From Streptomyces hoynatensis (lineage in GTDB: Bacteria > Actinomycetota > Actinomycetes > Streptomycetales > Streptomycetaceae): DNA of 64,000 nt. The position numbers were made by a program, and so were the translations under genes. The notes beneath the pieces are model-generated. The model did not search any database, was not told the DNA's origin, and saw nothing but the letters and a program-made list of their open reading frames with translations. Shown one piece after another: positions 60,570-64,000 of this stretch; the first letter of the stretch is position 1, and every line of letters starts with the position of its first letter. The stretch is from contig NZ_RBAL01000001.1 of NCBI RefSeq assembly GCF_003626535.1, positions 372,001-436,000 of the forward strand, given 5' to 3'.

Positions 60570-60690
60570 CGCGCCCACCTCCTTGCGCCCGCGCCCGCCC
60601 GCGCCCGCGCCCGCCCGCGCCGTCCTCCGCCCGCGCCGCCCGCGTCCGCGCGCCTCCGCCCGCGCCCGCCCGCGTCCGTGCGCCCGCGCG
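60570..60690. repeat. cccgcgcc-type simple repeats
   Basis: The convergent gap between the deaminase-like gene and the nuclease-like gene is almost entirely cgcccgcg and cctccgcc units of no fixed period. Probably acts as a transcription barrier. Confidence 0.6.
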
Positions 60691-60706
60691 TGCCCGGGGC
60701 CGCGGG

Positions 60707-61873
60707 CTAGTAGAGCAGCGCGTGGTAGCCGCCCACGTCGGCGCGCATCGCCTGCAGCAGCGCCTCCCAGCCGATCTCCTCCGGCAGGTCGTCGAGGCTG
60801 CCCTCGCCGTCCCAGTCGGGGTAGATGACCTGGCCGTGCAGGGTGTACTCGGGAAGCAGGTCCTCCGTCAGCATCCCGGGGGCGAAGGCGGCCTGCAGCT
60901 GGCCGCGTTCCAGCTCGCCCACCGCCGGGCCCCCGACGTCGATCCGCCCGTCGGCGATGCCGGTGACGGCCTGCTGGAAGGCGATGATCGCGCCGTCCGT
61001 CTCGGGGCCGAACAGGCCGTCCTCGCCGATCAGCGGCAGGTTCTGCCGGCCGCGCCAGTCGTTGAGCAGCAGCTGGGCGTACCGCACGTCGGCCTCGAGG
61101 TTCGGCGCGTCGCCCGCCGTCGCCGACGCCCTGCCGACCGCCTGTTGCAGCGGTGACCGTGCCGCGTCGAGGAGGCCGCCGAGCAGGGCCGAGGTGTCCT
61201 CCGCGCTCAGCCTGATCCGCACGACCGCGGCCAGGGCCGCCGCCCGCAGCAGCGCCGTGCACTTCTCGTCCTGCTTGGGCCTGGTGCTCTTCAGGCACAG
61301 GTCGTAGAGGATGAGGCCGTCGGTCTCCCAGAAGATCCGCAGGAAGATCTGGTAGGCGCCGCCGAGGGAGAGGCCGTTCGGCAGCGGGACCATGAGCTTC
61401 GGCTGGTACGTCCGGCCCGGGACGTAGGGCAGCTTCGCCATCTCCGGCTTGGCCAGCAGCATGAACCAGGCGATCTTTTCCTTGCCCGCCTTTCGCCCGC
61501 TCGCCGAGTTCGGCTTGATCTCGTAGAATTCGGACCTGCCGAAACGGTGCGAGATGATGTCGGGGACCTTCACATCCATGATTTTCGGGCTGCTCGCCAG
61601 GCACTGGTCCACGATCGCCTGCCGGTCGACGTGGGAATTGTGGAACTTGAGATAGTCCGCCATGTTCGCGCAGCGGTGCTTTCCCACGTTGATGTCGAAG
61701 AAGTCCAGCTTTCCTCCGGTCGAGGGAAACCAGAGCTCGCAGCCGCCGAAACCCTGCTGCGTCAGGTGCCGGCAGTAGTCCTTCGCGACCACGGCCTCCA
61801 CGAGGTCCGCGACCGCCTGGCGGTCCTCCGGCCGGTCGAAGAGCTCACCGGGGGGCTTGCAGGGCGGGGGCAT
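60707..61873 (-). CDS. PD-(D/E)XK nuclease-like domain fused to a peptidoglycan-binding-like domain
   Basis: A 388-residue protein starting at ATG 61873 after GAGGAGG. Residues 95-125 read PKIMDVKVPDIISHRFGRSE and then FYEIKPNSASG. Asp105 followed by Glu118-Ile-Lys120 has the spacing of a PD-(D/E)XK nuclease, and the YEIKPNS form resembles REase-type toxin domains. Two hydrophobic/aromatic segments follow. Residues about 260-310 (YAQLLLNDWRGRQ, IGEDGLFGPETDGAIIAFQQAV) match peptidoglycan-binding domain 1. No signal peptide is seen. A DNA-cleaving effector delivered to or held at the cell wall is possible; a cell-wall enzyme with coincidental motif is the alternative. Confidence 0.7.
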   Translation of the reverse strand: MPPPCKPPGELFDRPEDRQAVADLVEAVVAKDYCRHLTQQGFGGCELWFPSTGGKLDFFDINVGKHRCANMADYLKFHNSHVDRQAIVDQCLASSPKIMDVKVPDIISHRFGRSEFYEIKPNSASGRKAGKEKIAWFMLLAKPEMAKLPYVPGRTYQPKLMVPLPNGLSLGGAYQIFLRIFWETDGLILYDLCLKSTRPKQDEKCTALLRAAALAAVVRIRLSAEDTSALLGGLLDAARSPLQQAVGRASATAGDAPNLEADVRYAQLLLNDWRGRQNLPLIGEDGLFGPETDGAIIAFQQAVTGIADGRIDVGGPAVGELERGQLQAAFAPGMLTEDLLPEYTLHGQVIYPDWDGEGSLDDLPEEIGWEALLQAMRADVGGYHALLY

Positions 61874-62298
61874 GGGGTCCTCCTCGATATGCGGCGCCCC
61901 GGGGCGCCGAATTTCCCGCGCCGCGCCGCGGCCCCCGAACTGCGCGCCGCCTTCCTCACTGTCCCGAGCCGTTTTGCCCTTGTCAAGACGAGCCGAAAGC
62001 GGCGGAAATCCGGAATTGCCGCGCCGTCCCCGGTGTCCGCCCCGTCCGCAGGTCCGCGCCGGCCCGATCGGGCCGCACACCGGGATGCCGCGGCGTGCGC
62101 GCAGGGCGGGGGCAGGCACGCCGCGGCCCCCGCCTCCCCGGGCCAGGCCCACGGGCGCCGGCCCCGGCCGGGCCTGCGCCCGCGGCCCGGCCGCACGCGG
62201 CGCTGTTCCCCCCTGCCGCGATGTCGATAGGCTGCCCAACTGGCAGACTCATCCAGGAACGAGACGGGTGCTCAGCCGGGGGCCCAGGGGGGAGCGGC
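61874..62298. other. Divergent interval
   Basis: It holds the promoter above on the minus strand. The rest is G+C-rich with no gene or repeat seen, up to the ribosome site (GGGGGGAG) of the zinc-ribbon protein. Confidence 0.5.
61958..61986 (-). promoter_or_regulatory. Promoter of the nuclease-like gene
   Basis: On the minus strand TTGACA (61986-61981), a 17-base spacer and GACAGT (61963-61958), about 85 bases before the ATG. Confidence 0.5.
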
Positions 62299-63177
62299 AT
62301 GCCGATTGCCATCGCGGTGACCAGCGCCGACCTGGTGCTGCCGCCCACCGACCAGCACACCCCGGGCGCCCACGTGCTGACGCCCCCCGAGCGGCAGGAC
62401 TTCCCTTCCGCCCTCGCGGAGGTCACCCGGCTCCTCGAACTCCACGGCTACTTCATCGTGCTGTACCCGACGACCACGCCTCGTGCGTATGTCCAGCGGC
62501 TGCACGCGGTGCGCGCGGTGCTCGAATCCGACCGCATAGCCCTGCTGCCCAGCGCCCTGCCGCCGCTCGGCACCGCCGTGCTGGTCAGGCAGCTGCGGCA
62601 GCTGTCCGCCTGCGATTTCAGCCCCGGGGTGCTCGGCGCCTCGGCGCGGTTGCTCGCCCACTACATCTACGCGGGTGCCCTGCTCGCCTCCGGGAGCCGC
62701 CTCGACCGGGTCCCGGTCACCCTCCCCGCCACCAACGGCGGCCGCCAGCCCGGCGGCCAGTGCGCCGTGCTGGCCGGTCCCACGCCCCAACTCGTCCGCG
62801 CGGAAGGCGACGTGACGCTCGCGGGTCCCCAGTTCTCCACCGCCCTCACCTACGCCCCAGGCAGCCTCGGCAGCGAGTGGGTCTCCCGCAGGCTGGCCAG
62901 GCAGTGGCAGGTGCAGGCGCTGCACCCGGTGCCGCTGCCCGCGGAGTCGGCCGAGTGGTGGGCCACCGCGAAGCTGGTGGAGTTCGCCGCCGCCATACCC
63001 GACGTCTCGCTCCTCTACCAGATGGTCAGCTCCATGCGCCAGGAGGCGTGTCGCTGGTGCGGCCTGACGCTCATCGGCGACCGCTGCGCCTTCTGCTCCT
63101 CGCCCGTCGCCCCGCCGGAGCGCGGCCCGCGGGCCATAGGTCACGCGCGGCGCCGGGCGCTGGCCGCGGGCAGCTGA
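62299..63177 (+). CDS. Protein of unknown function with C-terminal zinc ribbon
   Basis: A 292-residue soluble protein. The N-terminal two thirds is a mixed alpha/beta region with no recognised motif (PSALAEVTRLLELHGYFIVLYP, VLVRQLRQLSACDFSPGVLG). The C-terminus has two CxxC pairs, CRWCGLTLIGDRCAFCSSP, the spacing of a small zinc ribbon. ATG 62299 follows GGGGGGAG. It lies 141 bases before the CpaB/RcpC gene in the same direction and, in streptomycetes, similar proteins often lie beside Tad-type genes, so a link to pilus assembly is possible but not shown. Confidence 0.78.
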   Translation: MPIAIAVTSADLVLPPTDQHTPGAHVLTPPERQDFPSALAEVTRLLELHGYFIVLYPTTTPRAYVQRLHAVRAVLESDRIALLPSALPPLGTAVLVRQLRQLSACDFSPGVLGASARLLAHYIYAGALLASGSRLDRVPVTLPATNGGRQPGGQCAVLAGPTPQLVRAEGDVTLAGPQFSTALTYAPGSLGSEWVSRRLARQWQVQALHPVPLPAESAEWWATAKLVEFAAAIPDVSLLYQMVSSMRQEACRWCGLTLIGDRCAFCSSPVAPPERGPRAIGHARRRALAAGS

Positions 63178-63318
63178 CGTGCCGTGGCCGTCAGCCGGGT
63201 ACACGATCCGGACGGGGCAGGGACCGCGGCGCCGCCCGAAGGCCGCACCACCCCGAACGACCGGGAACGCGCAAGGCCATGACGATCCGGACGAGGACGA
63301 GAAGGTAGAGACGCATTC

Positions 63319-64000
63319 ATGAACGCTCGCCAGCGACGCGGCATGCTGCTGCTGATCGTCTCGGTCCTGCTTGCGCTCGGCGCCTTCGCCGGGGTGCTCG
63401 CGGTGATCAACGACGTCGAGTCGAAGGTCGGCCCCGAGCGCACCGCCTACGAGCTGCGCGAGGACGTGGCCCCCTACGAGGAGGTGACGGAGGACCAGCT
63501 GGAGGAGGTCAGCATCCCCGAGCGCTACATACCCGACTCGGCGGTGACCGACCTCTCCCAGATCGAGGACCAGGTCGCCGTGGGCCCGCTGCGGGCGGGC
63601 TCCCTGCTCCAGACCGACATGCTCTCCGACCGGCCCGACCTGGAAGCCGGCCAGCAGGAGATCGCCGTCATGATCGACGCCTCCACGGGCGTCGCCGGCA
63701 AGATCTATCCGGGCGCGACCATCAACATGTACGCGGCCTTCCGCGTCCAGGAGGACGGCTCCGGCGGCGACGAGGACTCCTACGAGGTGGTCCGGCTGAT
63801 GGTGAACAACGCGCGGGTCATCGAGGTGGGCGACCTCACCGAGGTGGAGGACGACGACGACAACACCACCGAGGCCGTGCCCATCACCTTCGCGCTGGAC
63901 AACACCGACGCCCAGCGGGTCACCTTCGCCGAGGCGTTCGCCGAGCAGGTCAGGCTCGCCCTGGTCGCCCCCGGCGACGAGGAGGAGATCCCGGACGAGG
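63319..64000 (+). CDS. cpaB: CpaB/RcpC family pilus assembly protein, N-terminal part
   Basis: The frame runs off the right edge. The visible 227 residues have an N-terminal membrane anchor (GMLLLIVSVLLALGAFAGVLAVI). A SAF-like domain follows, in which ALREDVAP-type EDVAPYEEVTEDQLEEVSIPE and GPLRAGSLLQTDMLSDRP are the conserved blocks, and then a strand-rich region with an unusually acidic loop (VEDDDDNTTEAV). CpaB/RcpC proteins sit in the envelope and assist Flp pilus secretion in Tad systems. It is probably the first gene of a tad locus continuing to the right. Confidence 0.9.
   Translation, partial: MNARQRRGMLLLIVSVLLALGAFAGVLAVINDVESKVGPERTAYELREDVAPYEEVTEDQLEEVSIPERYIPDSAVTDLSQIEDQVAVGPLRAGSLLQTDMLSDRPDLEAGQQEIAVMIDASTGVAGKIYPGATINMYAAFRVQEDGSGGDEDSYEVVRLMVNNARVIEVGDLTEVEDDDDNTTEAVPITFALDNTDAQRVTFAEAFAEQVRLALVAPGDEEEIPDE

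Noticed and set aside
59028..61604. Long minus-strand frame extending the aminotransferase upstream
   Set aside because: It is antisense to the deaminase-like gene and to itself has no motif; the aminotransferase begins properly at 59027.
1..64000. CRISPR arrays, insertion sequences, tRNA or rRNA genes
   Set aside because: No regularly spaced repeats with unique spacers, transposase motifs, or cloverleaf/rRNA signatures were recognised. The tandem repeats seen are contiguous and short.

Overview
The window is very high in G+C, with codon third positions almost always G or C. It carries mycothiol S-conjugate amidase, a ClpP3/ClpP4 pair with a PopR-type activator, GTP-dependent PEPCK, and sugar permeases that lack their own ATPase. 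Together these point to Streptomyces or a close relative in the Streptomycetaceae. No rRNA, tRNA, insertion sequence or CRISPR array was seen.

Layout. 1-1.3 kb: the end of a NarL-type two-component system. 1.4-3.0 kb: a secreted protein that appears frameshifted near its C-terminus, behind a palindromic operator. 3.1-15.2 kb: a FadR-type GntR repressor divergent from eleven co-directional genes for uptake and breakdown of an unidentified carboxylate or sugar acid. They comprise an RraA-like lyase, a beta-hydroxyacid dehydrogenase, a sugar-type ABC importer without ATPase, a class III CoA-transferase, a crotonase, an amidohydrolase, a gamma-carbonic-anhydrase-like protein, an FAH-family enzyme and a 2-hydroxyacid dehydrogenase. 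15.4-33 kb: mostly single genes, including a Tat-exported metallo-hydrolase, a beta-lactamase-like protein divergent from a LysR regulator, a MerR/MFS efflux pair, two alpha/beta hydrolases, a streptogrisin-like protease, PhoD, and a MerR regulator fused to sliding-clamp domains. 33.1-35.1 kb: popR converging on clpP3-clpP4.

35.1-39.3 kb is a variable segment. It holds a stand-alone lasso-peptide-type precursor with its own terminator, a short-chain dehydrogenase relic, a Phd/VapC toxin-antitoxin pair, and a low-G+C two-gene island (HNH-type protein plus YaaC-like protein). The island is flanked by intact msrA on one side and a displaced copy of the msrA 3' end on the other, which suggests insertion at the end of msrA.

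39.3-60.5 kb is core-like chromosome: msrA, metB, a MarR regulator, ilvA, a DrrAB-like ABC exporter, a membrane STAND/TPR protein, mca, greA, a YyaL-like thioredoxin-domain protein, a hemolysin-III-like protein, PEPCK, an AlaA-like aminotransferase and an amino-acid deaminase-like PLP enzyme. 60.7-64 kb holds a protein joining a PD-(D/E)XK nuclease-like motif to a peptidoglycan-binding-like domain, a zinc-ribbon protein, and the start of a CpaB/RcpC gene that probably opens a Tad pilus locus.

The features most worth a second look are the orphan lasso precursor, the msrA-end island, the MerR-clamp fusion, the ClpP4 subunit lacking its catalytic histidine, and the nuclease/peptidoglycan-binding fusion. 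All assignments rest on reading motifs in the sequence; no database search was run.
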